A DNA stretch of 64,000 nucleotides from Orrella dioscoreae (lineage in GTDB: Bacteria; Pseudomonadota; Gammaproteobacteria; Burkholderiales; Burkholderiaceae_B). Position numbers and translations under genes: made by a program. Shown piece after piece: positions 7,410 to 16,730 of this stretch; position 1 is the first letter of the stretch; every line of letters starts with the position of its first letter. Below the pieces are notes generated by a model, which worked only from the letters and a program-made list of their open reading frames with translations, was not told the origin of the DNA and ran no database searches. Where the stretch lies: positions 4,712,001 through 4,776,000 of the forward strand of contig NZ_LT907988.1 in assembly GCF_900089455.2 (NCBI RefSeq), in the 5' to 3' direction.

Positions 7410-8741
7410 ATGTCCGCCACCACCATGACGCCCCGGGAAATCGTCTCGGAACTCGACAAGTTCATCGTCGGCCAGCAGCGCGCCAAGCGCGCGGTCGCCG
7501 TCGCGCTGCGCAACCGCTGGCGCCGCCAGCAGGTCGCCGAGCCGCTGCGCCACGAGATCCATCCCAAGAACATCCTCATGATCGGCCCCACCGGCGTGGG
7601 CAAGACCGAGATCGCGCGCCGCCTGGCCAAGCTGGCCGACGCCCCGTTCATCAAGATCGAAGCCACCAAGTTCACCGAAGTGGGCTACGTCGGCCGCGAC
7701 GTCGACACCATCATCCGCGACCTGGCCGAGTTCTCCATCAAGCAGACGCGCGAGCTGGAAATGCGCCGCGTGCGCAGCCAGGCCGAAGACGCCGCCGAAG
7801 ACCGCATCCTCGACGTGCTGGTGCCGCCGCCGCGCGGCGCCGACGGCTCGCTGCAACGCGAGGACAACGCCGCACGCCAGACCTTCCGCAAGCGCCTGCG
7901 CGAAGGCCAGCTCGACGACCGCGAGATCGAGATCGAACTGGCCCAGGCCCCGCAACAGCTCGACCTCATGGGCCCGCCCGGCATGGAGGAAATGACCGAG
8001 CAGTTGCGTGGCATGTTCGCCGGCCTGGCGAAAGAGAAAACCAAGCCGCGCAAGATCACCATCAAGGAAGCCTTCAAGCAGCTGGTCGACGAGGAAGCCG
8101 CCAAGCGCGTCAATGAAGACGAACTGCGCGCCGAGGCGCTGCGCAATGTCGAGCAGAACGGCATCGTGTTCCTGGACGAGATCGACAAGATCGCCGCGCG
8201 CCAGGAATCGGGTGGCGCCGACGTGTCGCGCCAGGGCGTACAGCGCGACCTGCTGCCGCTGGTGGAAGGCACCACGGTCAACACGCGCTACGGCATGGTC
8301 CGCACCGACCACATCCTCTTCATCGCGTCGGGCGCGTTCCACCTGTCTCGCCCCTCCGACCTGATCCCCGAGCTGCAGGGCCGCTTCCCGATCCGCGTAG
8401 AACTGGAATCGCTGACGGCCGCCGATTTCGTGCGCATCCTGTCCGACACCGACGCCTCGCTCACCAAGCAATACACTGCGCTGCTGGCCACGGAAGGTGT
8501 AGAACTGACGTTCACCGACGAAGGCGTGCAGCGCCTGGCCGAACTGGCCTTCGACGTGAACGAGCGCACCGAGAACATCGGCGCGCGCCGCCTGTACACG
8601 GTCATGGAGAAGCTGCTGGAGGAGCTGTCTTTCGATGCCTCCACCCGCAGCGGCAATCGCGTCGTGGTCGACGCCGCGTTCGTCAACGCGCAACTGGCCG
8701 AGGTCGCAGGCAGCCAGGACCTGGCCCGCTACGTGCTGTAA
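7410..8741 (+). CDS. hslU: HslU, AAA+ ATPase/unfoldase of HslUV
   Basis: A 443-residue protein, the usual length for HslU. It starts [21 protein letters not shown]; Walker A is [11 protein letters not shown], Walker B is [11 protein letters not shown], and the inserted I-domain spans about residues 110-230. The C-terminus ARYVL docks on HslV. A GTG at 7362 overlaps the hslV stop and is in frame, but the ATG at 7410 matches the conserved N-terminus. Confidence 0.96.
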   Translation: MSATTMTPREIVSELDKFIVGQQRAKRAVAVALRNRWRRQQVAEPLRHEIHPKNILMIGPTGVGKTEIARRLAKLADAPFIKIEATKFTEVGYVGRDVDTIIRDLAEFSIKQTRELEMRRVRSQAEDAAEDRILDVLVPPPRGADGSLQREDNAARQTFRKRLREGQLDDREIEIELAQAPQQLDLMGPPGMEEMTEQLRGMFAGLAKEKTKPRKITIKEAFKQLVDEEAAKRVNEDELRAEALRNVEQNGIVFLDEIDKIAARQESGGADVSRQGVQRDLLPLVEGTTVNTRYGMVRTDHILFIASGAFHLSRPSDLIPELQGRFPIRVELESLTAADFVRILSDTDASLTKQYTALLATEGVELTFTDEGVQRLAELAFDVNERTENIGARRLYTVMEKLLEELSFDASTRSGNRVVVDAAFVNAQLAEVAGSQDLARYVL

Positions 8742-8750
8742 GCCGCCACG

Positions 8751-8791
8751 CCAGGGCGCGCCTTGCCGGACGCAGGGCGTACCCTGGTTTT
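8751..8791 (+). terminator. Possible terminator after hslU
   Basis: CCAGGG (8751-8756) can pair with CCCTGG (8782-8787), followed by TTTT. The loop is long and only partly structured, so this is a modest candidate. Confidence 0.35.
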
Positions 8792-8899
8792 CGATCTGCT
8801 ACAAAGCGTCAGCAGGTGCGTCCCCGCACCCGCTTGTCATGCCGAAGTCATCCCGCCCAAACAGACTTCACGCCGCCACCAACCAAGGAGGAGACGGCT

Positions 8900-11016
8900 G
8901 TGAAAGTTGCTGGACGGGTGTTCGCGCCCACGCTCATCATTTCCACGCTGCTGCTCGCGCTGAGCGCCTGCGGCACCAACCAGGATGACGACGACGCGCC
9001 CGCGCCGCCGCCCGAAGCGGGCGTGCCCTCGGGCACGACGCTGAAGCTGGCGTTGCTGGAAACCTCCGACCTGCACGCCAACGTGCTGGGCTACGACTAT
9101 TACCGCCTGGCGGAAGACCCGAGCATCGGCACCGACCGCGCGGCCACCCTCATCAAGCAGGCGCGCGGCGAATTCCCCAATACGCTGCTGTTCGACAACG
9201 GCGACACCATCCAGGGCACCGTGCTCTCGGACTACCAGGCGCTGGTCAAGCCGGTGCAGTGCGGCACGCTGCCGGTGATCTACCAGCAGCTCGAGGCGCT
9301 GAAGGTGGATGCCGCAGCCATCGGCAACCATGAATTCAACTACGGCCTGCCCTATCTCTCGCAGGTCACCAACGTCGACTTCAGGATCGACGGCATCGCC
9401 AAGGGCACGCCCGGCACCAACCCGCAGGCGCAGGCCGACTGCGCGGCGCCCAGCTTCCCCTTCCTGTCGTCGAACGTGCTGAATGCCAAGACGCAGGAGC
9501 CGATCTTCCAGCCGTGGACGATCCTGCCGCGCACCTTCACCGCTACCGCAGCAGATGGCAGCAGTATCTCGGTCAACGTGAACGTGGGGGTCATCGCCTT
9601 CACGCCCCCTCCATCATGACGGCCGACAAGCGCTTCCTGGATGGCCACGTCACCACGACGGAGTACGTGGCCGCCGCCCGGAAGTACGTGCCGCAGATGC
9701 TGGCCCAGGGCGCGGACGTGATCGTGGCGCTGGCGCACAGCGGCATCACCACCGCGCAGACCGGCGACAACGCGGGCCTCGCGCTGAGCTCGGCGGCGGG
9801 CTTCGATGCCATGCTTTTCGGCCATCAGCACCAGAAATTCCCCGATCCCGGCAACAGCCGCTCGCCGTTCGCCGGCCTGCCGGGCGTGGATCCCGACGCC
9901 GGCACGCTCAATGGCGTGCCTGCCGCCATGCCCGGTTTCTTCGGCAGCTATCTGGGCGTGATCGAGCTGACGCTGGCACACGACGGCACCCGCTGGTCGG
10001 TGCGCAAGGAAGACACCCGCAGCAGCCTGCGTCCGACGCTGACCAAGGCCGCGGCGAATGGCGCACCAGCCGAGTACGTCGCCTCGGACAGCGAGATCGC
10101 CGCGCTGGCCCAGGGCGTGCACGAGGAAACCATCCAGTACGTGCAGCAGCCCATCGGCGAGACGGCCTTCCCGCTCTCCTCGGACTTCGCCGCCGCGGGC
10201 GACGTGTCGTCGCTGCAGATCGTGAACATGGCCCAGATCGACTACGTCGAGCGCTACATCCAGGACAACAACCCCGAGTGGGGCAACCTGCCCGTGCTGT
10301 CGGCCGCCGCGCCGTTCCGCAACGGCTTCTACGGCGTGGACGACTACATCGGCGTCGAGACCGGCCAGGTGTCGCTGCGCAGCGCCGCGGACCTCTACAC
10401 CTACAGCAATACGGTGAACGCCGTGCGCATCGACGGCAAGACGCTGCGGCTGTGGCTGGAGAACGCGGCGGGCTGGTTCAACCAGATCGATGCGTCGGAG
10501 ACAGCCGAGCAGACGCTCATCAACGAGAGCTTCCCCTCGTACAACTTCGACGTCATGCAGGCCAGGGACGGCAAGCTGCGCTACACCATCGACATCAGCG
10601 TGCCGGCCTATCATTTCCGGGACAATCCCACGGGCCGGCGCATCACCACCCTGGAATACGACGGCGTGGCGGTCCAGGACGATGACCGCTTCATCGTGGC
10701 CACCAACAGCTTCCGCGCTGGCGCGCCTTACCTGGCGGGCGTGTCCGAGGTGGTGCTGGAGGCACCGGACACCAACCGCGATGCGCTCATCAAGTATGTC
10801 GAGACGCAGCCCACCCTGACCCTGGCGGGATACGGGGCGGACCGCAGCTGGTCCTTCGCGCCGATGTCACCCGCCGGCGACGTCGTCTTCATGAGCTCGG
10901 CCAACGCCACGGACGCCAGGGCGCAAGGCTACGGCATCACCAACGTGAGCCGGGTGGGCACCGGCGAACAGTTCGGCCGGGCCGGCTACAGCAAGTTCTC
11001 GCTGGACCTGCGTTGA
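8900..11016 (+). pseudogene. CpdB-like 2',3'-cyclic-nucleotide 2'-phosphodiesterase/3'-nucleotidase lipoprotein, frameshifted
   Basis: A GTG start at 8900 sits behind a strong AAGGAGGAG ribosome site. A lipoprotein signal ends in LSAC. The metallophosphatase domain follows (ETSDLHANVLGYDYY, DNGDTIQG, GNHEFNYG). The frame then stops at 9619. The protein continues in the next frame from about 9605 (TADKRFLDGHVTTTEYV, FGHQHQKFP) into a complete 5'-nucleotidase C-terminal domain (FRNGFYGVDDY, DISVPAYHFR) ending at 11016. The break is at CCCCC, 9605-9609, where six C would restore one 705-residue frame. The rest looks under selection, so this is a recent mutation, a phase-variable tract, or a sequencing error. 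Confidence 0.85.
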
Positions 11017-11028
11017 CGGGATCGGCAC

Positions 11029-11055
11029 GGCTGGCGCGCCGCGAGGGCGCCAGCC
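11029..11055. repeat. Inverted repeat between convergent genes
   Basis: GGCTGGCGC (11029-11037) and GCGCCAGCC (11047-11055) form a perfect nine-base stem with a nine-base loop. It lies between the ends of the nucleotidase gene and the CusF-like gene. No T run follows on either strand, so a factor-independent terminator is not clear. Confidence 0.5.
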
Positions 11056-11098
11056 GGGATCAGGCACCGCGGCAAGCGGGGCCTGGAGGCGGACGGCG

Positions 11099-11428
11099 TC
11101 AGTTGATCGCCGTGACCACGTACTGCGAACCGCGGCGCGTGGCGGTGAACCTCACCGTATCACCCGGCTTGACCTTGGCAAGCAGCGCCGGGTCGATTTG
11201 ATAGACCAGGGTCATGGCAGGCAACTCCAGCGCCTTGATCTCGCCATGCTTGATGGTGATCTTGCCGCCTGCGGCGTCGATGCGGCGCACCTCGCCGGAT
11301 GCCGATGCGGTCACACCTTCCTGCGACGCGGCCGGCGCGGCTTCGACGCGCTGGGGCCAGAAGCCCGACAGCAGTACCCCTGCCAGGCTCAAGCTGGTCA
11401 GGGCGATCAGGGTTTTACGCTTTACCAT
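11099..11428 (-). CDS. CusF-like periplasmic copper/metal-binding protein
   Basis: A 109-residue protein with a signal peptide (LIALTSLSLAGVLLSG) and one CusF domain at about residues 45-109 (GEVRRIDAAGGKITIKHGEI, LPAMTLVYQI, KVKPGDTVRFTATRRG). E. coli CusF binds Cu(I) through one His, one Trp and two Met. Here the His (IKHGEI) and the first Met (PAMT) remain, but Trp becomes Leu and the second Met becomes Leu. No cusABC genes are nearby, so it is a stand-alone member and its metal is uncertain. Confidence 0.75.
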   Translation of the reverse strand: MVKRKTLIALTSLSLAGVLLSGFWPQRVEAAPAASQEGVTASASGEVRRIDAAGGKITIKHGEIKALELPAMTLVYQIDPALLAKVKPGDTVRFTATRRGSQYVVTAIN

Positions 11429-11532
11429 TGCAAATCTTCCTCCGGAACCTCACGCGCACAGGCCCAGCAGGCCAGCCGCGCACGTGTCCTTTCCGGCAAG
11501 GATACCTGCAAACCCTGATACGGAATTTTTCC

Positions 11533-12093
11533 ATGGGCAACCGCCTTTCGGTCATCAGCACGCGCACGGGCGATGACGGCACCACCGGCCTGGGCGACGG
11601 CAGCCGCAAGCCCAAGCACACCCTGCGCATCGTCGCACTGGGCGAGGTCGACGAGCTCAACAGCGTGCTGGGTTTGCTATGCGCGGAAGCAGGTTTGCCG
11701 GAGGCGGTCGCGCACGACCTGAACACCATCCAGCACGACCTCTTCGACATGGGCGCCGAGCTGTGCATTCCAGGGCACACCGCCTTGCAGGCCGCCCAGG
11801 TGGCCTTCCTGGACGCGCGCCTGGCGCACTACAACAGCGACCTGGGACCGTTGCAGGAATTCATCCTGCCCGGCGGCTGCCGCGCGGCGGCCCAGGCCCA
11901 CGTCGCGCGCACGGTGTGCCGGCGCGCCGAGCGCACGCTGGTCGCGCTGCATGAACAGGAGCCGCAAGGCGATGCGCCGCGCCAATACCTGAACCGCCTG
12001 TCGGACCTGCTGTTCGTGCTCGCGCGATTCATCAACCGCGCGCACGGCGTGCCCGATGTCGCGTGGCAACGGCACGAGGCGCGCAAGGCCTAG
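11533..12093 (+). CDS. PduO-type cob(I)alamin adenosyltransferase
   Basis: A 186-residue protein with the family ATP-binding N-terminus (STRTGDDGTTGLGDGSR then VDELNSVLG), FILPGG, and an ARTVCRRAER helix with the conserved Arg and Glu. It transfers the adenosyl group of ATP to cob(I)alamin to make coenzyme B12. The ATG at 11533 gives the normal family length; upstream in-frame codons overlap the divergent CusF-like gene. Its stop overlaps that of the convergent LysR gene by four bases. Confidence 0.93.
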   Translation: MGNRLSVISTRTGDDGTTGLGDGSRKPKHTLRIVALGEVDELNSVLGLLCAEAGLPEAVAHDLNTIQHDLFDMGAELCIPGHTALQAAQVAFLDARLAHYNSDLGPLQEFILPGGCRAAAQAHVARTVCRRAERTLVALHEQEPQGDAPRQYLNRLSDLLFVLARFINRAHGVPDVAWQRHEARKA

Positions 12094-12965
12094 ACGTCAT
12101 CGCTGCGCGCCGCGGCCGCCTCCAGGAATGCGCGCGCCATGGATGCATGCGGCGCCTGCGCCGCCCACAGCAAGCCCATGCGGCGCACCGGCGCCACGCC
12201 AGGCAGCGGCACGCGCGCCAACGGCATGCCCGCCACGCCCACGGGCGCCCAGTCCGGAATGAGCGACACGCCCAGGCCCTCGGCCACCATGGCCGCGATC
12301 GAGGGCAAGGCATCGATCTCCAGCCGCTCCTGCGGCCGGATGCCGTGCTGCCGCAGATAGCGGTCGGCCATCCGTCCACCCCAGGTGGCGCGGTCATAGC
12401 GGATGAAGGACTCGCTGGCCATCAGCGCATGCGCATCGCGCCCCGCCTGGTTGGCCGGCGCCAGCACCACCAGCGGCTCTGCTGCCAGCAGATGCCAGTC
12501 ATAGCCCTTGGGAATGGCGAACTGCGGCTGCACGATGATGGCCGCGTCCAGCTCGCCCTCCGTCACCTGCTGATAGAGATGGCTGGACGTGCCCGGTTCG
12601 ACATACACGGCCAGGCGGGGATAGCGCTGGTAATGGCGCCGCAGCACCGGCGGCAGCAGGCCGGTGAGCGCGGAGGTGGAGACACCCAGCCGGAACTCGC
12701 CCAGCGGCTCGTCGGCGCTGGCACTGGCGCGCAGGTCGCGCACATCGCGCATGACCACGCGTGCGCGTTCCAGGATCTTCACCCCGGCCTCGGTCGGCTT
12801 GACGCTGCGGCCCGCGCGCTTGACCAGCGCCACGCCCAGTTCTTCCTCCAGCGAACGCACGCGCGCCGCGATGGCGGCGGGTGTCAGGTCCAGGCGGCGC
12901 GCGGCCTCGGCCAACGACCCGCAATCCACCACCGTGACGAAGCTCTGCACATAGCGGGTGTCCAT
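12090..12965 (-). CDS. LysR-family transcriptional regulator
   Basis: A 291-residue protein. An N-terminal helix-turn-helix spans about residues 3-62 (FVTVVDCGSLAEAARRLDLT, AAIAARVRSLEEELG). A substrate-binding effector domain follows from about residue 90. LysR proteins usually control a divergent neighbour, but here the next gene upstream is the co-directional end of the siderophore operon, 57 bases away, so the target is not evident. Convergent with the adenosyltransferase gene. Confidence 0.9.
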   Translation of the reverse strand: MDTRYVQSFVTVVDCGSLAEAARRLDLTPAAIAARVRSLEEELGVALVKRAGRSVKPTEAGVKILERARVVMRDVRDLRASASADEPLGEFRLGVSTSALTGLLPPVLRRHYQRYPRLAVYVEPGTSSHLYQQVTEGELDAAIIVQPQFAIPKGYDWHLLAAEPLVVLAPANQAGRDAHALMASESFIRYDRATWGGRMADRYLRQHGIRPQERLEIDALPSIAAMVAEGLGVSLIPDWAPVGVAGMPLARVPLPGVAPVRRMGLLWAAQAPHASMARAFLEAAAARSDDV

Positions 12966-13022
12966 GTCTCTGGTTTCCTTGTTGTGATGGGCGGGGCGGC
13001 CCCAGCCTGGACAACAAGGATT

Positions 13023-13835
13023 CTAGGGCCTGGCCGGGCCCGGGCCGCGCCCTCGCCTGCCGGGCCGCAACAGGGGGCAGCCGTCGCAGTACGCCACCGG
13101 CGCCGATGCCGCGTAGTACAGGCAGCAGGTCTTGCGGAAACGCTGCGGCGCGTCGCCCGGCACGGGTGTCGGCGCATGGAAGTATCTTGCCAGGGGGTTA
13201 TGGTCCAGGCCGAACACGTCAGGAGACGCGTCGGCGACGAGATAGGCGAAGTCCTCGGCGATGCGGCGGCGCACGGCCGGCGAGACATGGCTGTGCAGCA
13301 GGCGCTTCTCGTACAGGGAATAGACCCGCACCGCGGTGTTCTCCCACAGGATGCGCGGCGCGATGCCCGAGACCTGGGCCAACACACGCCACAGCTTCGT
13401 CAAGTGGCCGGCGAACAGGTCCGTCACCAGCGCTTCGCGCCAGGCCACGCGCCCCGTCCGCGGCGCATGGCTGGCCGCCAGCTGCCGCAGCACCAGCCGC
13501 GAGCGCCACACGCCATCGTGCGTCGTCTCGATCACGCAGTTCCCCAATCGAAGATCCAGGCCACGATCCAGGACGCTCATCGCCGCCAAAGGCGCGGCGG
13601 TTGCCACGAATGCCCAGCGCTTGGCGAGCAGGGAAGCGGTGATCGCCCGGCGGTCCGACAACAGGCGTGGCCCCAGTCCGTCGAGCAGGGCCAGGCACCG
13701 GTCCGGCAACAAGGCGTCCTCGCCATCCAGGCTGGCCGCGGGGTCGCGTGCCGGCCAGGCGGCCAGCGGGAATGGCGCCAGGACCTGCATGTCGGCCGGC
13801 GACAGCGCCTCGCGTGGCTGATCGGTGTCGCGCAT
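13023..13835 (-). CDS. FhuF-like ferric siderophore reductase (2Fe-2S)
   Basis: A 270-residue protein with the FhuF C-terminal cluster motif Cys-Cys-x10-Cys-x2-Cys (CCLYYAASAPVAYCDGC). FhuF proteins reduce and release iron from imported hydroxamate siderophores in the cytoplasm. The start is at 13835, where TGATG joins the stop of the ABC ATPase gene. An ATG 14 codons earlier also exists, inside the ATPase gene. It is the last gene of the uptake operon, consistent with releasing iron after transport. Confidence 0.85.
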   Translation of the reverse strand: MRDTDQPREALSPADMQVLAPFPLAAWPARDPAASLDGEDALLPDRCLALLDGLGPRLLSDRRAITASLLAKRWAFVATAAPLAAMSVLDRGLDLRLGNCVIETTHDGVWRSRLVLRQLAASHAPRTGRVAWREALVTDLFAGHLTKLWRVLAQVSGIAPRILWENTAVRVYSLYEKRLLHSHVSPAVRRRIAEDFAYLVADASPDVFGLDHNPLARYFHAPTPVPGDAPQRFRKTCCLYYAASAPVAYCDGCPLLRPGRRGRGPGPARP

Positions 13836-14653
13836 CACCCCAGCCCGCTTGCCGGGACGCGTCCGATCGGCACGCATAACGGCGTGCCTGTCACGGGGTC
13901 CTCGATGATGCGCGAGCGCAGGCCGAAGACGGCCTCGACCGTGGTGGCGGTCATCACGTCGGCTGGCCGGCCCTGGGCATGCACCCGCCCCTGCCGCATG
14001 GCGATCATGTGATGCGCGTAGCGCGCGGCAAGGTTCAGATCATGCAGGACCATGACGATGGTCTTGCCATGGCGCTGGTTCAGTTCGCGCAGCAAGTCCA
14101 GCACCTCGATCTGGTAGGCCAGGTCCAGGTAGGTGGTGGGCTCGTCCAGCAGCAGGATGCCGGTGTCCTGCGCCAGGGTCATTGCAATCCACGCACGCTG
14201 CCGCTGGCCACCCGACAGGGCATCGACCGGCAGGTGCGCGCACGCCTCCAGGCCCGTGTCGTGCAGCACCCGCGCCAAGGTCTCCTGGTCCTGGCGGCTC
14301 CATTGCTGCCGCCAGCTTTGGTGCGGGTACCGTCCCAGCCTGACCAGCTCGAACACCGTGATGCCCTCCGGGGACAGCGGCGTTTGCGGCAGGATGGCCA
14401 ATTCGCGGGCCACCTGCGCGGTGGACAGCCGCTGGATCGCGCGTCCATCGAGCAGCACCGACCCCTCGACGGGCCGCAGCAGCCGCGCACAGGCCTTCAG
14501 CAACGTGCTCTTGCCACAGCCGTTGCCCCCCACCAGCACGGTGACGCCGCCACGCGCAATGTCCAGGCTCACGTGATGGACGACGTTGTTGGCGCCGTAG
14601 GACAGCGTCAGGTCGCGCACGGCAAGCGGCAGGGTCTCCACGGGCTTTTCCAT
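13835..14653 (-). CDS. Iron-siderophore ABC transporter ATPase (FecE/FhuC-like)
   Basis: A 272-residue ABC ATPase with Walker A GGNGCGKST, signature LSGGQRQRAWIA, Walker B ILLLDEPTTYLD and the switch region VLHDLNLAARY. The DEPTTYLD form is typical of iron-siderophore and cobalamin importers. It starts just downstream of the second permease and overlaps the FhuF-like start. It energises siderophore import through the two permeases. Confidence 0.93.
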   Translation of the reverse strand: MEKPVETLPLAVRDLTLSYGANNVVHHVSLDIARGGVTVLVGGNGCGKSTLLKACARLLRPVEGSVLLDGRAIQRLSTAQVARELAILPQTPLSPEGITVFELVRLGRYPHQSWRQQWSRQDQETLARVLHDTGLEACAHLPVDALSGGQRQRAWIAMTLAQDTGILLLDEPTTYLDLAYQIEVLDLLRELNQRHGKTIVMVLHDLNLAARYAHHMIAMRQGRVHAQGRPADVMTATTVEAVFGLRSRIIEDPVTGTPLCVPIGRVPASGLG

Positions 14654-14656
14654 GTG

Positions 14657-15703
14657 TCAGCGTAGCCGCCGAAGCAGCAGGTAAATGAAGAACGCGCCGC
14701 CCAGCACGGCCACGAAGATGCCGGCGGGAATATCCTTGGGCAGGAACAGCGTGCGTCCCACCAGGTCCGCCAGCGCGACCAGCATGGCGCCGATAAGCGC
14801 GGTGGCGACGCAAGCGCCACCAAAGCCCTGCCCCACCCAGCGCCGCGCCACATGCGGCGAGATCAGGCCCACGAATGCCACGGCGCCGGCATGCGCCACG
14901 GCCGCGCCGGCAAACAGCACACCGAGCACAAGCAATTGCAGGCGCAGGCTGCCGGTTGCCACGCCCACGCCACGCGCCGCCAGTTCGTCCAGTTGGTAAG
15001 CGGGAACGGCGCGTCCCACCCACGCCAGGCCGGGCAGCAGCACGAGAAACCAGAGCACCATCGAGACCACCTCGGGCCAGGTCGCGCCGAACACGCTTCC
15101 CACCAGCCACACATAGGCGCTGAGCGTGGATGTGCTGGGACTGCTTGCCAGCATGGCGGTCGTACAGGCGCCCATGAGCGCCGAAACGGCAATGCCCGTC
15201 AGCACCAGCCGGGTGGGAGAGGCGCCCGCGGCGGGCCCGCGGCGGGTGATGGCCAGGACCTGGACCGCCAGCGTGGCGGCCGCCGCGCCGCCGATGGCGA
15301 AAAGGGGCAGCCAGTGCTGGCCCAGGTACGGTGTCAGGTAGCTCAGGAAGAATACGGCGGCGGCGCTGGCGCCACTGCTCATACCCAGCACGTCCGGCGA
15401 GGCCAGCGGGTTGCGCACCAGGGTTTGCAGCAGCAGGCCCGAGAGGCCCAGCGCGGCGCCCGCCAGCAGTGCCAGCAGGGCGCGCGGCAGGCGCAGGTAT
15501 TCAATGATGAAGCCCTGGCGCGGGTCGCCGCGGCCCGCCAGCGCATCCAGCACGCCACCGGCGCCGATAGGGTATTTCCCCAGCATCATGGACACCAGCA
15601 ACAGGCCCACGCAGGCCACCGCCAACAGCAGCCCCACCCACACCGCACGCGGGTGGACCAGCCGTGAGCCCAGGCGGCCGCGCCAGATCCAGCCCCTACT
15701 CAT
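14657..15703 (-). CDS. Iron-siderophore ABC permease, FecD/FepG-like
   Basis: A 348-residue FecCD-family permease with about ten helices. Conserved LRLPRALLALLAGAALGLSG and RNPLASPDVLGMSSGA lie near residues 70-110, and VGLISPHVARRWVG near residue 275 is the coupling region for the ATPase. Its start overlaps the end of the first permease by eight bases. The two permeases probably form a heterodimer. Confidence 0.93.
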   Translation of the reverse strand: MSRGWIWRGRLGSRLVHPRAVWVGLLLAVACVGLLLVSMMLGKYPIGAGGVLDALAGRGDPRQGFIIEYLRLPRALLALLAGAALGLSGLLLQTLVRNPLASPDVLGMSSGASAAAVFFLSYLTPYLGQHWLPLFAIGGAAAATLAVQVLAITRRGPAAGASPTRLVLTGIAVSALMGACTTAMLASSPSTSTLSAYVWLVGSVFGATWPEVVSMVLWFLVLLPGLAWVGRAVPAYQLDELAARGVGVATGSLRLQLLVLGVLFAGAAVAHAGAVAFVGLISPHVARRWVGQGFGGACVATALIGAMLVALADLVGRTLFLPKDIPAGIFVAVLGGAFFIYLLLRRLR

Positions 15704-16730
15704 GCCGCCACCCCCTGCGTATCAACAGGATGAAGCAAGGCGTGCCCAGCAGCGCCGTCAACACCCCCACCGGGATCTCCTGGGACGAGGCCGCTACCCG
15801 CGCGGCGATATCGGCGGCCAGCAACAGGCAGGCGCCATAGACCGCGCAAGCCGGCAGCAGCCAGCGATGGCCGGCGCCCACCATGCGGCGTGCCGCGTGC
15901 GGCACCAACAGGCCGATGAAACCGATGGCGCCCGCCAGCGCGACGGCACTGCCAGCCAGCAACACCACGCAGGCGGCCAGCAAAGCCTTGATCCAGCCCG
16001 TGCGCTGTCCCAGTCCCACCGCGATCTCTTCGCCTGCCGCCAGGACATCCACGTGTCGCGCCATGAAGATCGCCAGCAGGCCTGCCGCCACCGGATAGGG
16101 CAGCACGGTGCCGACGATGGCCAGCTCACGCCCGGCCACCGAACCGGCCAGCCAGAACAGCACGCTTTCCAGGCCTTCCTGGTTGACGACCAGCATGGCC
16201 TGGGTCAGCGCCACGAAGAGCGCGGAGACCGCCGCGCCCGCCAGCACCATGCGCAGGGAAGACATCCGTGCCAGGCCCGTCGCGCCCAGCACATAAATGG
16301 ATGCCCCCGCCAGCGCCGCGCCCGCGAAGGCCGCCCAGATGAACTCGGCGAGGCCGCCAAGCCAGCCGGCAGCCGTCAGCGCGACGGCGCAGAACATGGC
16401 GCCGGCGTTCACGCCGAAGAGGCCCGGCGACGCCAGCGGGTTGCGCGTCAACGCCTGCATCAGGGCCCCCGCCAGCGCCAGGCTGGCGCCCACGACCGCG
16501 GCCACCACCGTGCGGGACAAGCGGGTAGTGGTCACGATGAGGTGCTCGGTATTGCCTGGGTCGTAAGCCCGGAACGCCTCCAGGACCGTGCGCGGCGTGA
16601 TGGCCATCTGCCCGACGGCCAGGCTTGTCACGCACAGCGCGGCAAGCAGGATCAGTCCCGTCGCCAGCCAGGCCGGGCCGGACCAGGATGCAGCACGCCA
16701 GCCCGGCATGGTGGAAGACGCCGCAGTCAT
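15696..16730 (-). CDS. Iron-siderophore ABC permease, FecC/FepD-like
   Basis: A 344-residue FecCD-family permease with TTRLSRTVVAAVVGASLALA, RNPLASPGLFGVNAGA and IGLLVPHAARRMVG. The ATG at 16730 overlaps the binding-protein stop as ATGA. The open frame continues far upstream through the binding-protein gene, but that extension has no transporter character. First of two paired permeases. Confidence 0.93.
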   Translation of the reverse strand: MTAASSTMPGWRAASWSGPAWLATGLILLAALCVTSLAVGQMAITPRTVLEAFRAYDPGNTEHLIVTTTRLSRTVVAAVVGASLALAGALMQALTRNPLASPGLFGVNAGAMFCAVALTAAGWLGGLAEFIWAAFAGAALAGASIYVLGATGLARMSSLRMVLAGAAVSALFVALTQAMLVVNQEGLESVLFWLAGSVAGRELAIVGTVLPYPVAAGLLAIFMARHVDVLAAGEEIAVGLGQRTGWIKALLAACVVLLAGSAVALAGAIGFIGLLVPHAARRMVGAGHRWLLPACAVYGACLLLAADIAARVAASSQEIPVGVLTALLGTPCFILLIRRGWRHE

